DNA of 64,000 nucleotides from Cuneatibacter caecimuris (GTDB lineage Bacteria > Bacillota > Clostridia > Lachnospirales > Lachnospiraceae): the NCBI RefSeq assembly GCF_004216775.1, contig NZ_SGXF01000003.1:348561-412560 (forward strand), read 5' to 3'. Below, one piece after another: positions 17,143-26,618 of the stretch. Under the pieces are notes generated by a model that saw nothing but the letters and a program-made list of their open reading frames with translations, was not told where the DNA came from and did no database searches. The stretch's first letter is position 1. Every line of letters begins with the position of its first letter. Both the position numbers and the translations under genes were made by a program.

Positions 17143-18954
17143 ATGAATTTGTTATCACTGGAAAATATCAGGAAAACATATACTGAGAGGCCCCTGTTTA
17201 ACGGGGCTTCTTTTTATCTGAATGAAAATGAAAAAGTGGGTCTGATCGGTGTAAACGGTACGGGAAAGTCCACGCTGCTGCGGATTGCGGCAGGCCTGGA
17301 AGAGCCGGAAGAAGGGCGGGTAGTCAGAGCAGGACATGTGAAGATCAGTTATCTTTCACAGACCCCGGAATTTCCCGGGGACCGCACCGTGCTGGAATGC
17401 GTGGCGGAGCCAAACCGTACGGAGGAAAATGCCTGGAGCATTGAGGCAGAAGCGAAGGCTATGCTGCAGGAATTGGGCATCAGGGATTTTGGACAGAATG
17501 TGAATCTGCTGTCAGGAGGACAGAAAAAAAGAGTGGCCCTGGCGGCAGCTCTGCTGGCCCCTGCAGATATCCTGATTCTGGACGAGCCTACGAACCATCT
17601 GGATTCTGAGATGTGCGCCTGGCTGGAAGCCTATTTGAAAAATTACAGAGGGGCGCTGCTGATGGTAACCCATGACCGTTATTTTCTGGATCAGGTCAGC
17701 AACAGAATTGCGGAACTGGATCAGGGACAGATATATAGTTATCAGGCCAATTATGCCGGCTTTCTGGAATTGAAGGCCCAGAGGCTGGAGATGGAAACAG
17801 CTTCAGAGAGAAAGCGCCAAAGCATCCTGCGCAACGAGCTGGCGTGGATCATGCGGGGGGCCCGCGCCCGTTCTACCAAACAGAAGGGGCGGATACAGCG
17901 GTTTGAAGAGTTGCAGAACCGGCGGGGACCAGAGGAACAGGCCCAGGTTGAAATGGAGTCCGCTTATTCCAGGCTTGGCAGGACAACAGTGGAGCTGGAA
18001 AGCCTGGGGATGGCATATGAAGAGAATGTCCTGTTCCGCGATTTCAGCTACATTTTTTTGAAAGACGACAGAGTAGGCTTTATCGGGCCCAACGGCTGCG
18101 GAAAATCTACGCTGATGAAGCTGATTGCCGGAAAGATGGAACCATGGCAGGGACAAGTAGTTGTGGGCCAAACAGTCAAGATCGGGTATTTTTCTCAGGA
18201 AAATGAATATCTGGATGAAACGGTGAGGGTGATCGACGCCGTGCGCGAAAAAGCGGAGTATGTGCGCACAGCGGACGGTCTGGTATCAGCTTCACAGATG
18301 CTGGAGCGCTTCTTATTTCCCTCATCGCAGCAATACAGCCCGGTGAGTAAATTGTCAGGAGGTGAAAAACGCCGTCTGTATCTGCTGCAGATTCTGATGA
18401 CTGCGCCTAATGTGTTGATTCTGGACGAGCCTACCAATGATCTGGATATCAGGACGCTGCAGGTGCTGGAAGACTATCTGGATCAGTTTGCCGGAATTGT
18501 AATTGCAGTATCCCATGACCGGTATTTCCTGGACCGTGTTGTGAGGCGGATATTTGCTTTTGAAAACGGAGGCAGGATACGGCAGTATGAGGGAGGCTAT
18601 ACAGATTACAGTATTGCCTGCCTGCAAAATAGGAGCAGCGGACAGGAAACCGCTGAAAAAGCGCCGGAGAAAAAGAAAACAGAAAACAGGGACTGGAAGC
18701 AGGGAAAGCCTGTAAAATTAAAATTCAGCTATAAAGAGCAAAAAGAATTTGAGAATATTGAGGATGAGATTGCCGCGCTGGAAGAAGAACTGGGCAGGAT
18801 AGAGCAGGAAATGATGGAAAATGCCACAAACTCATACCGGCTCGCCCAGCTGGAAGACAAGAAAAACCAGGCGGAGCAGGCTCTGGAAGAAAAGATGGAG
18901 CGCTGGGTTTATCTGAATGACCTGAATGAGAAAATAGAAGCGCAGGATCAGTAA
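17143..18954 (+). CDS. ABC-F family ATPase (Uup/EttA-like ribosome factor)
   Basis: A soluble 603-residue protein with two ABC domains and no membrane segments. Walker A motifs are GVNGTGKST near 36 and GPNGCGKST near 318, signatures are LSGGQKKR and LSGGEKRR, and Walker B is LILDEPTN twice. The linker of about 80 residues between the domains is the P-site tRNA interaction motif region. A C-terminal charged coiled coil (about 530-600) is of the Uup type. ABC-F proteins act on stalled ribosomes, and some give antibiotic resistance by target protection. Nothing in the sequence shows which antibiotic, if any. It lies between sigE and sigG but has its own promoter. Confidence 0.92.
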   Translation: MNLLSLENIRKTYTERPLFNGASFYLNENEKVGLIGVNGTGKSTLLRIAAGLEEPEEGRVVRAGHVKISYLSQTPEFPGDRTVLECVAEPNRTEENAWSIEAEAKAMLQELGIRDFGQNVNLLSGGQKKRVALAAALLAPADILILDEPTNHLDSEMCAWLEAYLKNYRGALLMVTHDRYFLDQVSNRIAELDQGQIYSYQANYAGFLELKAQRLEMETASERKRQSILRNELAWIMRGARARSTKQKGRIQRFEELQNRRGPEEQAQVEMESAYSRLGRTTVELESLGMAYEENVLFRDFSYIFLKDDRVGFIGPNGCGKSTLMKLIAGKMEPWQGQVVVGQTVKIGYFSQENEYLDETVRVIDAVREKAEYVRTADGLVSASQMLERFLFPSSQQYSPVSKLSGGEKRRLYLLQILMTAPNVLILDEPTNDLDIRTLQVLEDYLDQFAGIVIAVSHDRYFLDRVVRRIFAFENGGRIRQYEGGYTDYSIACLQNRSSGQETAEKAPEKKKTENRDWKQGKPVKLKFSYKEQKEFENIEDEIAALEEELGRIEQEMMENATNSYRLAQLEDKKNQAEQALEEKMERWVYLNDLNEKIEAQDQ

Positions 18955-19036
18955 AATATTGGGAGATATTCTGAAGATTTTTTTGGAGAAAAAAAAGAAT
19001 CCTCGAATATTGTCGAACGTTTGCAGTCGAAATTGC

Positions 19037-19065
19037 TTGAAATAGCGGTATTCAGGACGTATAAT
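19037..19065 (+). promoter_or_regulatory. sigma-A promoter upstream of the 19.1-kb membrane protein gene
   Basis: TTGAAA (19037-19042), a 17-bp spacer and a perfect TATAAT (19060-19065). Confidence 0.65.
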
Positions 19066-19127
19066 AGGGATATCAAAAAGATACGGAGGCTGGAATGGGA
19101 AGTAACATAGGGATGGAGGGTGAAAAT

Positions 19128-19892
19128 ATGAGCAGGGAAGAACAGATCGCCCAGGCTCAGAAAAGGGTTTTAGCCCGAATTAAGAAAATGAGCCGGCTGA
19201 GGCGTTTCCTGATTTCCCTGCGGGTGGCCGGTCCGGAACCGGATAATGTGGATCCTGAGCTGGAAAAGGATGAGAATGTAATGATCCAGCGGCAGATTTC
19301 CAAGTATATTAAACTGCGGAACAGAAGAAGGCGCTGGAGGGCGATTACTGCCTGTGTAGGAACGCTCTGCGTGGTATCTCTGGGAATTATGGCGATCGGG
19401 AACAGGGAGCAGAGATCGAGTTTTACGCCGGGCAACGGTAAAATAAACAGCGGGGATTCAATTATTCTGCCCGGTACTGTGACGCTGAATACGCGGATGT
19501 CCGAAATAGCCGCTTCCTTTCGGACTGAAACAATACAGTTTTCATATATTCCTGAAGGGCTGGATATCTATGAGTTCGATATCTATGATAGTTACGCGTG
19601 TATCATGGGGAGGCTTCCCAACGACGATGTTCTGATCATTGAAGTGAAGAAAATGCTTACGGATCAATACGCTACCGGCCATATAGGTGTAAGGACATAT
19701 GTGGAATCTATAGACAGCAGCCTGTTTACCCAGCCGATTGAGATTTATTATGCAGTGGTCAGCGACGATATGAAATATTACGCCGCGGTGGCGATGAATA
19801 ACAACTGTATCTATGAGATCAGCGGGTTCAGCGATCTGGACGAGATGCGGAAGATGATTGAGGGGATTACAGACTATAAAGGTGAAAAATAA
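19128..19892 (+). CDS. unknown membrane-anchored protein (DUF4367-like C-terminus)
   Basis: Not confidently recognised. The 254-residue protein has a charged cytoplasmic N-terminus (about 1-75, rich in R and K), one membrane segment near 76-94 (ITACVGTLCVVSLGIMAIG) and an extracytoplasmic domain of about 150 residues. That domain contains FSYIPEGLDIYEF and ends with NNCIYEISGFSDLDEMRKM. This ending resembles DUF4367 and anti-sigma-associated sensor domains, which often close with an isG-s-eE pattern. The chosen ATG has GGAGGG 7 bases upstream; ATG 19095 after GGAGG is also possible. It lies alone between the ABC-F gene and pdaA, with its own promoter and terminator. Confidence 0.6.
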   Translation: MSREEQIAQAQKRVLARIKKMSRLRRFLISLRVAGPEPDNVDPELEKDENVMIQRQISKYIKLRNRRRRWRAITACVGTLCVVSLGIMAIGNREQRSSFTPGNGKINSGDSIILPGTVTLNTRMSEIAASFRTETIQFSYIPEGLDIYEFDIYDSYACIMGRLPNDDVLIIEVKKMLTDQYATGHIGVRTYVESIDSSLFTQPIEIYYAVVSDDMKYYAAVAMNNNCIYEISGFSDLDEMRKMIEGITDYKGEK

Positions 19893-19912
19893 AAATTACG
19901 GACAGATATAAA

Positions 19913-19949
19913 TTGAGACAGCATAATTGTTTGGATTATGCTGTCTCAA
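19913..19949. terminator. convergent terminator between the unknown membrane protein gene and pdaA
   Basis: TTGAGACAGCATAAT pairs perfectly with ATTATGCTGTCTCAA around a 7-base loop. It lies between two convergent genes and can serve both. A remnant of repeat hairpin 1 (GCATAGGAATCTGTGTTTC) follows at about 19958-19977. Confidence 0.7.
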
Positions 19950-19983
19950 TCTGTTTACTGCATAGGAATCTGTGTTTCAGTGT

Positions 19984-21204
19984 TTATCGTTTGGAGTAAT
20001 ATCCGAAGGTATAACCCTGCGCCCGGGCTTCGTCGATAAAAGGCGCCAGAGCCTGAGTATCTGAGGTGGACACGGCATGCAGCAGATAAATTGCTCCGGG
20101 ATGCAGCTGGCTGGTCACACGCTGCAGTGTTTCAGCCGGGTCAGGCTGGTTATCCACTTCCCAGTCTTTGTGAGCAAAACTCCAGAAAACGGAGCGGTAA
20201 CCCAGGCTGTTGACCAGCGCCAGGGACTGCTCGCTGAAAATGCCGGCAGGATAACGGAAAAGATACATTTCATAGCCGAAATTTGATTTGATGTATTCAT
20301 GCAGGTCCATCAGCTCATGCTTCTGCGTTTCAAGATCCTGGCTTGGAAGCCCTGCGGAAGGGTGGGTGACGCTGTGGCTGCCCAGCACATGTCCTTCGTC
20401 GATAATTCGCTGAACCAGCTCAGGATTCTGCTTGGCAAAGGGCATGGTCACAAAGAAAACGGCTTTACAGTTTTTCTCCTTCAGTGTGTCCAGTATTGCA
20501 GGAGTACAGCCATTTTCATAGCCTTCATCAAAAGTCAGGTAGATTGTTTTGGAATCTGCCCGAAGAAAATCAGCTCCGTAGCCCCCGTACTTTTTCTGAT
20601 AACCAATGCAGCCGTTGGGGCGGTTCTGTTCATCCCGGTCTTTAGAGGAATAGCCCCAGGGGATGGATTCATTGGACAGGGCGGCAATATTACTCATATC
20701 AACAGCCATGGTGGGAATTTCCTGCCCTCCGTCAGCAGCCGCAGGGGCGGTGGTTTCAACAGGGAGGGAAGTGGTCTCTTCAGGAGAAACGCTTTCTTCT
20801 GAAGAGGATTCTGAATCACCGGCGGACACTTCTATATCACTGTTTTTCACAAAGCAATTCTGGTAATTAAACAGGACCACGCTCCATTCTTCCCCGATAC
20901 CGACACGCAGAACTTCAATTCCGGGAGTAAAACGCGCGATAACAGCTGAGTCTGTGGACTCATCGGCGTAAAGATTGGTATCAGCAATAATCCTAACCAT
21001 TTCACTTGTTTCTTTGTAGCCTTCTTTTAACGGGCCGGGTTCCATGAGGCCGCCGCTGGCGGCAAAGGTGATGATATCTGGCTCTGTAGAGGGAGCTTCT
21101 GTTTCACTGCCGCTTTTTCCGCAGCCTGCCAGTATGATGGAAATGCTGAGAACCGCAGCGCCGGCCGCAGCCAGCCCGCGCCGGCAATCATATCTTTTTT
21201 TCAT
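19984..21204 (-). CDS. pdaA: polysaccharide deacetylase lipoprotein, PdaA-like (muramic delta-lactam formation)
   Basis: A 406-residue secreted enzyme with a lipoprotein signal (IILAGCG, Cys near 28). An SH3-like region (about 65-125) is followed by a linker rich in E, T and S and a NodB deacetylase domain (about 205-405). The domain reads IYLTFDEGYENG, then HSVTH for the metal histidines, RYPAG, and GYRSVFWSFAHKDWEV and HPGAIYLLHAVS. The last two match Bacillus PdaA, the MurNAc deacetylase needed for cortex delta-lactam, more than vegetative GlcNAc deacetylases. The second Asp of TFDD is Glu; PdaA itself has Asn there. The N-terminal SH3 part is not in Bacillus PdaA. It is divergent from sigG; a weak sigma-G-like -10 (CATACAA, 21224-21230, minus strand) fits forespore expression. 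Confidence 0.82.
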   Translation of the reverse strand: MKKRYDCRRGLAAAGAAVLSISIILAGCGKSGSETEAPSTEPDIITFAASGGLMEPGPLKEGYKETSEMVRIIADTNLYADESTDSAVIARFTPGIEVLRVGIGEEWSVVLFNYQNCFVKNSDIEVSAGDSESSSEESVSPEETTSLPVETTAPAAADGGQEIPTMAVDMSNIAALSNESIPWGYSSKDRDEQNRPNGCIGYQKKYGGYGADFLRADSKTIYLTFDEGYENGCTPAILDTLKEKNCKAVFFVTMPFAKQNPELVQRIIDEGHVLGSHSVTHPSAGLPSQDLETQKHELMDLHEYIKSNFGYEMYLFRYPAGIFSEQSLALVNSLGYRSVFWSFAHKDWEVDNQPDPAETLQRVTSQLHPGAIYLLHAVSTSDTQALAPFIDEARAQGYTFGYYSKR

Positions 21205-21252
21205 TGGGTCATCCTTTCTGTGCTTGTATGATAGTGTTTCTGAACGCTTTCA

Positions 21253-21383
21253 TTGTTTTATAGGAACTGCGTTTCCTATGAAACAAAACCCTCCGGAGGA
21301 TGCGCACTGCGCGCTAAGAAAATATGGCCGCTGAAGCGACCGCGCTTCGGCGCGAGAGTCCGGCGAACCGGACTCATTATTTT
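21253..21383 (+). repeat. multi-hairpin intergenic repeat, copy C
   Basis: All six hairpins are present between pdaA and sigG. Hairpin 1 has changed on both arms relative to copy A (TTGTTTTATAGG with CCTATGAAACAA) and still pairs. Hairpin 2 is the palindrome CCTCCGGAGG. Hairpin 5 is CGCGC-TTCG-GCGCG. Hairpin 6 is GAGTCCGG-CGAA-CCGGACTC, followed by the weaker tail ATTATTTT. Confidence 0.85.
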
Positions 21384-21552
21384 GCGGAGTTAAAATCGTT
21401 TCTATTCTATCATGGAAGGAAGATTTTTACAACAGATGGTTTGTGAATCCTTTGCATCAGTTTGCAATCAGAAAAGCAGGCGCCTTTAGAAACCAGTTTT
21501 GTCAAGGCCTGAACAACAGGTTTTACAGGAAAATATAACCTGACTTTAACTC

Positions 21553-21583
21553 GTATAAAGGTCTTCAAAACCGTGCATGATTA
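21553..21583 (+). promoter_or_regulatory. possible forespore (sigma-F/G type) promoter of sigG
   Basis: GTATA (21553-21557) and CATGATTA (21576-21583) are 18 bp apart. The sigma-G pattern is gYATr, about 18 bp, cAtnmTA. sigG genes are known to be driven by sigma-F and by their own product. The match is imperfect. Confidence 0.3.
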
Positions 21584-21622
21584 TTCCAGAACTTGAATTT
21601 GATTCTGGAGGCGTAAGAGAGG

Positions 21623-22402
21623 ATGGCAGGCTACAAAGTAGAGATATGCGGCGTCAATACGGCCAAGCTGCCGGTGCTGCGGGAAGAAGAAAAAGAGGCG
21701 TTGTTTGCCAGAATTCAGGCGGGGGATATGGAGGCGCGGGAAGAATACATTAAGGGAAATCTCCGGCTGGTGCTCAGTGTGATCCAGAGATTCTCAGGCA
21801 GCGGGGAAAATGTGGACGATCTGTTCCAGATCGGCTGCATTGGGCTGATTAAAGCCATCGACCATTTTAAACCAGAGTTTATGGTGAAGTTTTCCACCTA
21901 TGCGGTCCCCATGATTATCGGAGAGGTCCGTCGCTACCTCAGAGATATGTCCAGCTCCATCAGAGTCAGCAGATCCCTGCGGGATACAGCATATAAAGCG
22001 ATCCATGCCCGGGAGCAGCTGACTAGGAAAAACGCGCGGGAACCTTCGGTCATGGAAATCGCAGAAGAAGTGGGGCTGAGCAAAGAGGAAATTGTCTATG
22101 CCATGGATGCGATCCAGAGCCCCGTAAGCTTGTACGAGCCGGTTTATACAGACGGCGGCGACGCTTTATATGTGATGGACCAGATCAGCGATAAAAAAAA
22201 TAAAGAAGATAACTGGATTGAAGAAATCGCGTTAAAGGAAGCGATGAAGCATTTGAATGACCGGGAAAAGAATATTATCAGAATGCGTTTCTATGAAGGC
22301 AAAACCCAGATGGAGGTGGCAAAGGAGATTGATATTTCCCAGGCTCAGGTCAGCCGTCTGGAGAAACATGCGCTGCGCACCATGCGTACCTATCTGGTTT
22401 AA
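21623..22402 (+). CDS. sigG: RNA polymerase sporulation sigma factor SigG
   Basis: A 259-residue forespore sigma factor. The N-terminus KVEICGVNTAKLPVL is diagnostic of SigG. Region 2 is GNLRLVLSVIQRF then DDLFQIGCIGLIKAID. Region 3 has SIRVSRSLRDTAYKA. Region 4 has a helix-turn-helix with KTQMEVAKEIDISQAQVSRLEK. SigG directs late forespore genes and is held inactive by SpoIIAB/Gin in the species studied. It is separated from sigE by about 4.5 kb holding an ABC-F gene, an unknown gene and pdaA; in many Clostridia sigE and sigG are adjacent. Confidence 0.97.
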   Translation: MAGYKVEICGVNTAKLPVLREEEKEALFARIQAGDMEAREEYIKGNLRLVLSVIQRFSGSGENVDDLFQIGCIGLIKAIDHFKPEFMVKFSTYAVPMIIGEVRRYLRDMSSSIRVSRSLRDTAYKAIHAREQLTRKNAREPSVMEIAEEVGLSKEEIVYAMDAIQSPVSLYEPVYTDGGDALYVMDQISDKKNKEDNWIEEIALKEAMKHLNDREKNIIRMRFYEGKTQMEVAKEIDISQAQVSRLEKHALRTMRTYLV

Positions 22403-22507
22403 AGTGCAGATTGGCAAAACAGGTTAATTTCTGCACAGAAAAGAATCTGGACAGACTTAGAAAAAATAACTATAATAAGAATTGTTGTACAGTGTTTTAT
22501 TGATGGG

Positions 22508-22556
22508 GCCCGGCGGGCCGGCTGATTTCAGCCGGTCTGCCGGCATTTTATTAAAG
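22508..22556 (+). terminator. sigG terminator
   Basis: A nested GC-rich hairpin (inner CCGGCT/AGCCGG, outer CCGGC/GCCGG) is followed by ATTTTATT. It lies about 105 bases after sigG. The remaining 135 bases to the antiporter gene show no gene. Confidence 0.6.
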
Positions 22557-22691
22557 GGTTTCTGCCCCGGACGGATTCTGATCGATCAGACCCATGTTCT
22601 GTTTTTCTAATACACTGCCTGAAAGGGCAATTATCTTAAATTCATCATCAATGTAAAATAATCAATTGTTTTAATTTTATCTTGGCTCTAT

Positions 22692-23906
22692 TCATTCAGG
22701 CCGGGATTCATCCTTTTTTGTGAGCAGCTTTTTGTAGGTGCAGTCCATTCCCAGCGCGCCCAGAGGAGCTGTGATCAGAATTCCCAAAACAGCCACAGAG
22801 AGAACCATCCGGCCGCAGGGCAGGCCCATGGCCAGCGGTACCGAACCGATAGCCGCCTGGACTGTTGCTTTTGGCAGGTAAGCGATGATACAGAATATCC
22901 GCTCTTTCAGATTCAGCTGTGTTTTCAACAGGCAGAGGAAGACGCCAAAGGCCCGGAATACAAGGGCGGTCAGTATCATGATGATAGCCGCAGCTCCTGC
23001 GTCCACCGTATACCGTATATCCACAGCTGCCCCGACCATCACAAACAGGATTACTTCAGCGGCCAGCCATAGCTTGCCGAACTTCTCCGACAGCCGTCTG
23101 GATACGAAAGCAATGCTTTTTATTTTTATGGCGCAGGCCATGCTGACCACTGCAAGCAAACCGGATACAGACACGATTCCTTTCAGCCAGGTCTCGGCAG
23201 CCATCAGAAGAAAGGAAACGCCCAGCACAATGATGACTTTCATGCTGTTTCTGACGCAGTTTTTGTGGGCAAAGGCAGTTTCAAAAAAATAGCTCAGGGC
23301 AAAACCCGCCGCAGCGCCCAAGGCGATGCCGGAGATAATGGAGACAGGGATATTAATAAAATCCATAATTTGGGCGCTGCCGCCCTGAGCGATTCCGGCA
23401 AAAGTAGAAAACAGCACGATCACAAATATATCGTCACAGGAAGCGCCTGCCAGGATAAGCTGAGGAATACTTTTGGATGTGCCGTATCTGTGCTCTATGA
23501 GGTGAACCATACGAGGCACCACAACCGCCGGGGAGACGGCGGCCAGAACAGCTCCCATCACAGCGGCCTCCGTCCTGGTAACGCCCAGCAGGACGGGGGC
23601 GAATAAGAAGAAAGCCAGAATTTCAAAACTGGCGGGGACGAAAGACATCATCACCGCGGGCCGCCCGACTTTTTTCAGATCAGATAAGTCCAGAGAAAGC
23701 CCGGCTTTCAGCAGAATGATGATCAGGGCCATCTGCCGCAGTTCAGATGATATTGATAAAATCGACGGGTCCAGCAGGTCCAGGACATAAGGGCCCAGAA
23801 TAATGCCTGTGGCCAGCATTCCGATAATCCGCGGCAGCTTCAGCTTTTGGCAGACCGTGGCCATGGAAAGGCCGATCAGAAAAATCAGGGCGAGAGAAGT
23901 TAACAT
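22692..23906 (-). CDS. cation:proton antiporter (CPA family, NhaP/KefB-like core)
   Basis: A 404-residue membrane protein with about twelve hydrophobic segments and the Na_H_Exchanger core. It starts LTSLALIFLIGLSMATVCQKLKLP and contains MLATGIILGPYVLDLL near 35 and a conserved LILAGASCDDIFVIVLFS (about 150-167) whose acidic pair is typical for ion binding. It has no TrkA-N/RCK domain, so a K+-efflux KefB function is not supported. It would exchange Na+ or K+ for H+ at the cytoplasmic membrane. No partner gene is adjacent. Confidence 0.85.
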   Translation of the reverse strand: MLTSLALIFLIGLSMATVCQKLKLPRIIGMLATGIILGPYVLDLLDPSILSISSELRQMALIIILLKAGLSLDLSDLKKVGRPAVMMSFVPASFEILAFFLFAPVLLGVTRTEAAVMGAVLAAVSPAVVVPRMVHLIEHRYGTSKSIPQLILAGASCDDIFVIVLFSTFAGIAQGGSAQIMDFINIPVSIISGIALGAAAGFALSYFFETAFAHKNCVRNSMKVIIVLGVSFLLMAAETWLKGIVSVSGLLAVVSMACAIKIKSIAFVSRRLSEKFGKLWLAAEVILFVMVGAAVDIRYTVDAGAAAIIMILTALVFRAFGVFLCLLKTQLNLKERIFCIIAYLPKATVQAAIGSVPLAMGLPCGRMVLSVAVLGILITAPLGALGMDCTYKKLLTKKDESRPE

Positions 23907-23931
23907 AATACATCCTCCTTGGATTTACAAA

Positions 23932-24009
23932 AATATTTCTTTAGCGTGTAGTGCGCATCCCCCGGATGGTTTTATTGCGCAGGGAACGCAGTTTCCTGTA
24001 TAATAAAAA
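23932..24009 (-). repeat. 5' half of a multi-hairpin repeat, minus-strand orientation
   Basis: Read on the minus strand, this is hairpin 1 (ACAGGAAAC-TGC-GTTCCCTG core), then CCATCCGGGGGATGCGCACT and GCTAAAGAAATAT, where the similarity stops. Hairpins 4-6 are missing. The break falls in the linker at which copy D (36158) begins. It lies between the antiporter and Uma2 genes. Confidence 0.75.
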
Positions 24010-24201
24010 CAAAAAGCCGATAATTCTGCGACAGAAAAAAACCATCACAGAAGTCATCAGCTTAATAAGCGGTTCAGGTTGCCCTAGGGAGAACTTCATT
24101 CCCCGTAAAATTCTAAATGTAATTTTATGAAAAACCTTTGGTAATTATAGTATTATTTTTGTGTCATGTCAAGGGTTTTGTCGCTGAACTACCATAAATA
24201 A

Positions 24202-24750
24202 TTACAACATAATTCCCTGAAAGTCAATCCATAAATCATCATAGATATTGACCTTTATTTTGTCCTGAAAGGTGCAGGAGGTGACTTTGAAGTTTTCTTT
24301 TTCAAGGTAATATACAAAAATATTCTGCTCCATGGGGTTTACAATCCAGTATTCCTTAACACCTGCATCAAGGTACAAGTTTAGCTTTTGTACATAGTCA
24401 TGGCTTGAATTACCAGGGGAAACGATTTCAACAATCCAATCCGGAGCCCCTGTGCACCCTTTGTCTGTTAATTTGCTGCGGTCGCATATTACGCTTATAT
24501 CAGGTTCAACAATGGTTTTCCTATCCTCTTTCAATTTGACAGCGAATGGAGCCGGGTAGACCTCACATGTGCCGTTCTTTGATTCAATGTAATCCCTGAT
24601 TTTATAATATAAAGTACCGGATATCTTTTGATGAACTCTGCTGGGAGCGGTGTGGTAATAGATTTGGCCGTCAATTAGTTCGGCCCGTACATCTTCCGGA
24701 AGAGCATAATAGTCAGCCTCTGTGTAAACCTGTTTTTGAGGTGTTGCCAT
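24202..24750 (-). CDS. Uma2 family (DUF820) restriction-endonuclease-like protein
   Basis: A 182-residue protein of the Uma2/DUF820 family with a PD-(D/E)xK nuclease-like fold. Seen: YTEADYYALPEDVRAELIDGQIYY near the start, then EPDISVICDRSKL near 95 (active-site Asp) and PDWIVEIVSPGNSSHDY near 115 (ExV/S motif). The C-terminal part reads YLDAGVKEYWIVNP. The biological role of the family is not established. ATG 24750 was chosen because GGAAGTG precedes it; an in-frame ATG at 24795 has no ribosome binding site. The gene is more AT-rich than its neighbours and stands alone, which suggests horizontal acquisition. Confidence 0.85.
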   Translation of the reverse strand: MATPQKQVYTEADYYALPEDVRAELIDGQIYYHTAPSRVHQKISGTLYYKIRDYIESKNGTCEVYPAPFAVKLKEDRKTIVEPDISVICDRSKLTDKGCTGAPDWIVEIVSPGNSSHDYVQKLNLYLDAGVKEYWIVNPMEQNIFVYYLEKENFKVTSCTFQDKIKVNIYDDLWIDFQGIML

Positions 24751-24927
24751 AAATAACACTTCCTTTCCTGGTGGGAGGATTCCTTTTGATTTCACTTTAA
24801 ATGATGTAATTCAAAATGTCAAGCAATCACTTAAAACCCAAAAGAACAACAGTTAATTAAGAAAAAAGACTTGACAGAAGGAGGCGGAATGGAGACAATA
24901 GCAGTGTTGAGAAGGAGTGATTCCAGA

Positions 24928-25779
24928 ATGAAAATTGTCAGAACAGAGCAGTTGGTTTATGAATATCAGAAATACGACGACCAGGGCAACCCTTCCGAAG
25001 TGACCCGGGCGATAGACGGAGTGGATCTCCAGGTGGAACAGGGGCAGTTTATTGCAGTGCTGGGCCATAATGGGTCCGGCAAATCCACGCTGGCAAAGCA
25101 TTTAAACGCCCTTCTGCTGCCCAGCGGAGGAACCGTGTGGGTGGAGGGAAAGGACACGGCCCTGGATGAAAATCTGTGGGATGTGCGCCAGACTGCGGGC
25201 ATGGTTTTTCAGAATCCGGACAATCAGATCATCGCTAATGTGGTGGAGGAGGATGTGGGATTCGGTCCCGAAAACATGGGCGTTCCCACAGAGGAGATAT
25301 GGAAGCGGGTGGATGACAGCCTGAAAGCTGTGGGAATGACGGCTTACCGTTACCATTCCCCTAATAAACTGTCAGGCGGCCAGAAACAGCGGGTGGCCAT
25401 CGCGGGAGTAATGGCCATGAAGCCAAAGTGCATTGTGCTGGACGAGCCCACCGCCATGCTGGACCCCAATGGGCGCGGGGAAGTGATCAGAACCGTCCGC
25501 CGCCTGCAGAAGGAGGAAGGGATTACGGTGATTCTGATCACCCATTATATGGAAGAAGTAACGGAAGCAGACCGGGTTTTTGTGATGGATGAAGGAAAGA
25601 TCGTGATGCAGGGGACGCCCCGTCAGATATTTGCCAGGGTCAGGGAACTGAAACACTACAGGCTGGATGTGCCCCAGGTAACAGAGCTTGCTTATGAGCT
25701 GCAGCAGGCGGGCGTGAAGCTGCCGGACGGAATATTGGAGACAGAGGAGCTGGTGAGAGAATTATGCCGATTACGCTGA
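24928..25779 (+). CDS. ecfA1: energy-coupling factor transporter ATPase EcfA1
   Basis: A 283-residue ABC ATPase. The Walker A is GHNGSGKST near 51, the Q-loop is [10 protein letters not shown], the signature is [13 protein letters not shown] and Walker B is [12 protein letters not shown]. It pairs with EcfA2 to drive a shared ECF vitamin/cofactor importer in the cytoplasmic membrane. ATG 24928 gives the usual N-terminus [12 protein letters not shown] and follows AAGGAG. ATG 24889 after GGAGG is in frame and would add 13 residues. The order ecfA1-ecfA2-ecfT-truA-rplM-rpsI is the same as in Bacillus. Confidence 0.94.
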   Translation: MKIVRTEQLVYEYQKYDDQGNPSEVTRAIDGVDLQVEQGQFIAVLGHNGSGKSTLAKHLNALLLPSGGTVWVEGKDTALDENLWDVRQTAGMVFQNPDNQIIANVVEEDVGFGPENMGVPTEEIWKRVDDSLKAVGMTAYRYHSPNKLSGGQKQRVAIAGVMAMKPKCIVLDEPTAMLDPNGRGEVIRTVRRLQKEEGITVILITHYMEEVTEADRVFVMDEGKIVMQGTPRQIFARVRELKHYRLDVPQVTELAYELQQAGVKLPDGILETEELVRELCRLR

Positions 25780-26615
25780 AACATGTGAATTATGTCTACG
25801 GACAGGATACGACCACACCGGTACATGCGCTGGAAGATGTGAATCTGGAAATCAGGGACGGCGAATTTATCGGCCTGATGGGCCATACCGGTTCTGGAAA
25901 GTCTACGCTGATTCAGCATCTGAATGGGCTGATCCGGCCTACCAGCGGAGAAATACTTTATAACGGTGAAAATATATATGGGGAAGGATATTCCCTGAAG
26001 GAGCTGCGCAGCAAGGTGGGGCTGGTGTTTCAGTATCCGGAGCACCAGCTGTTTGAAACGGATGTGTTTTCCGACGTCTGCTTTGGACCCAAAAATCTGA
26101 AGCTGCCGAAAGAAGAAGTGGAGAAGCGGGCGGCGGAGGCGCTGGAAATGGTGGGGCTGGACGAGTCTTATTACAAGCTCTCGCCCTTTGAACTTTCCGG
26201 AGGGCAAAAAAGGAGAGTGGCGATTGCAGGGGTTCTGGCCATGCAGCCTCAGGTGCTGATCCTGGATGAACCTACAGCCGGACTGGACCCTGTGGGCCGG
26301 GATGAAATTCTGGGACAGGTGCGCCGGCTGCACGAGGAAAAAGGGTTTACGATTATACTAGTTTCTCACAGCATGGAAGACCTGGCTGTATACGCCAGGA
26401 GGCTGATCGTGATGAGCAAAGGCAGGGTGAAATTTGACGGTTCTCCCAGAGAAGTATTTGCTCATTTCAGGGAGCTGGAAGAGATCGGCCTTGCCGCGCC
26501 GCAGGTCACGTATATTGTCCATGCCCTGCGGGAAGCAGGCTTTCCCATCGAAACGGATCTGATTACTGTGCGGGAAGCGAAGGAAGCAATACTAAAAATT
26601 TTGAAGGATGTGTAA
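25764..26615 (+). CDS. ecfA2: energy-coupling factor transporter ATPase EcfA2
   Basis: A 283-residue ABC ATPase overlapping ecfA1 by 16 bases. Walker A is [13 protein letters not shown], the Q-loop is [12 protein letters not shown], the signature is [13 protein letters not shown] and Walker B is [16 protein letters not shown]. The C-terminal region after 220 is the EcfA dimer-contact extension. It works with EcfA1, EcfT and exchangeable S components, none of which is encoded here, so this is a group II (shared) module. Confidence 0.94.
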   Translation: MPITLKHVNYVYGQDTTTPVHALEDVNLEIRDGEFIGLMGHTGSGKSTLIQHLNGLIRPTSGEILYNGENIYGEGYSLKELRSKVGLVFQYPEHQLFETDVFSDVCFGPKNLKLPKEEVEKRAAEALEMVGLDESYYKLSPFELSGGQKRRVAIAGVLAMQPQVLILDEPTAGLDPVGRDEILGQVRRLHEEKGFTIILVSHSMEDLAVYARRLIVMSKGRVKFDGSPREVFAHFRELEEIGLAAPQVTYIVHALREAGFPIETDLITVREAKEAILKILKDV

Positions 26616-26618
26616 TCA

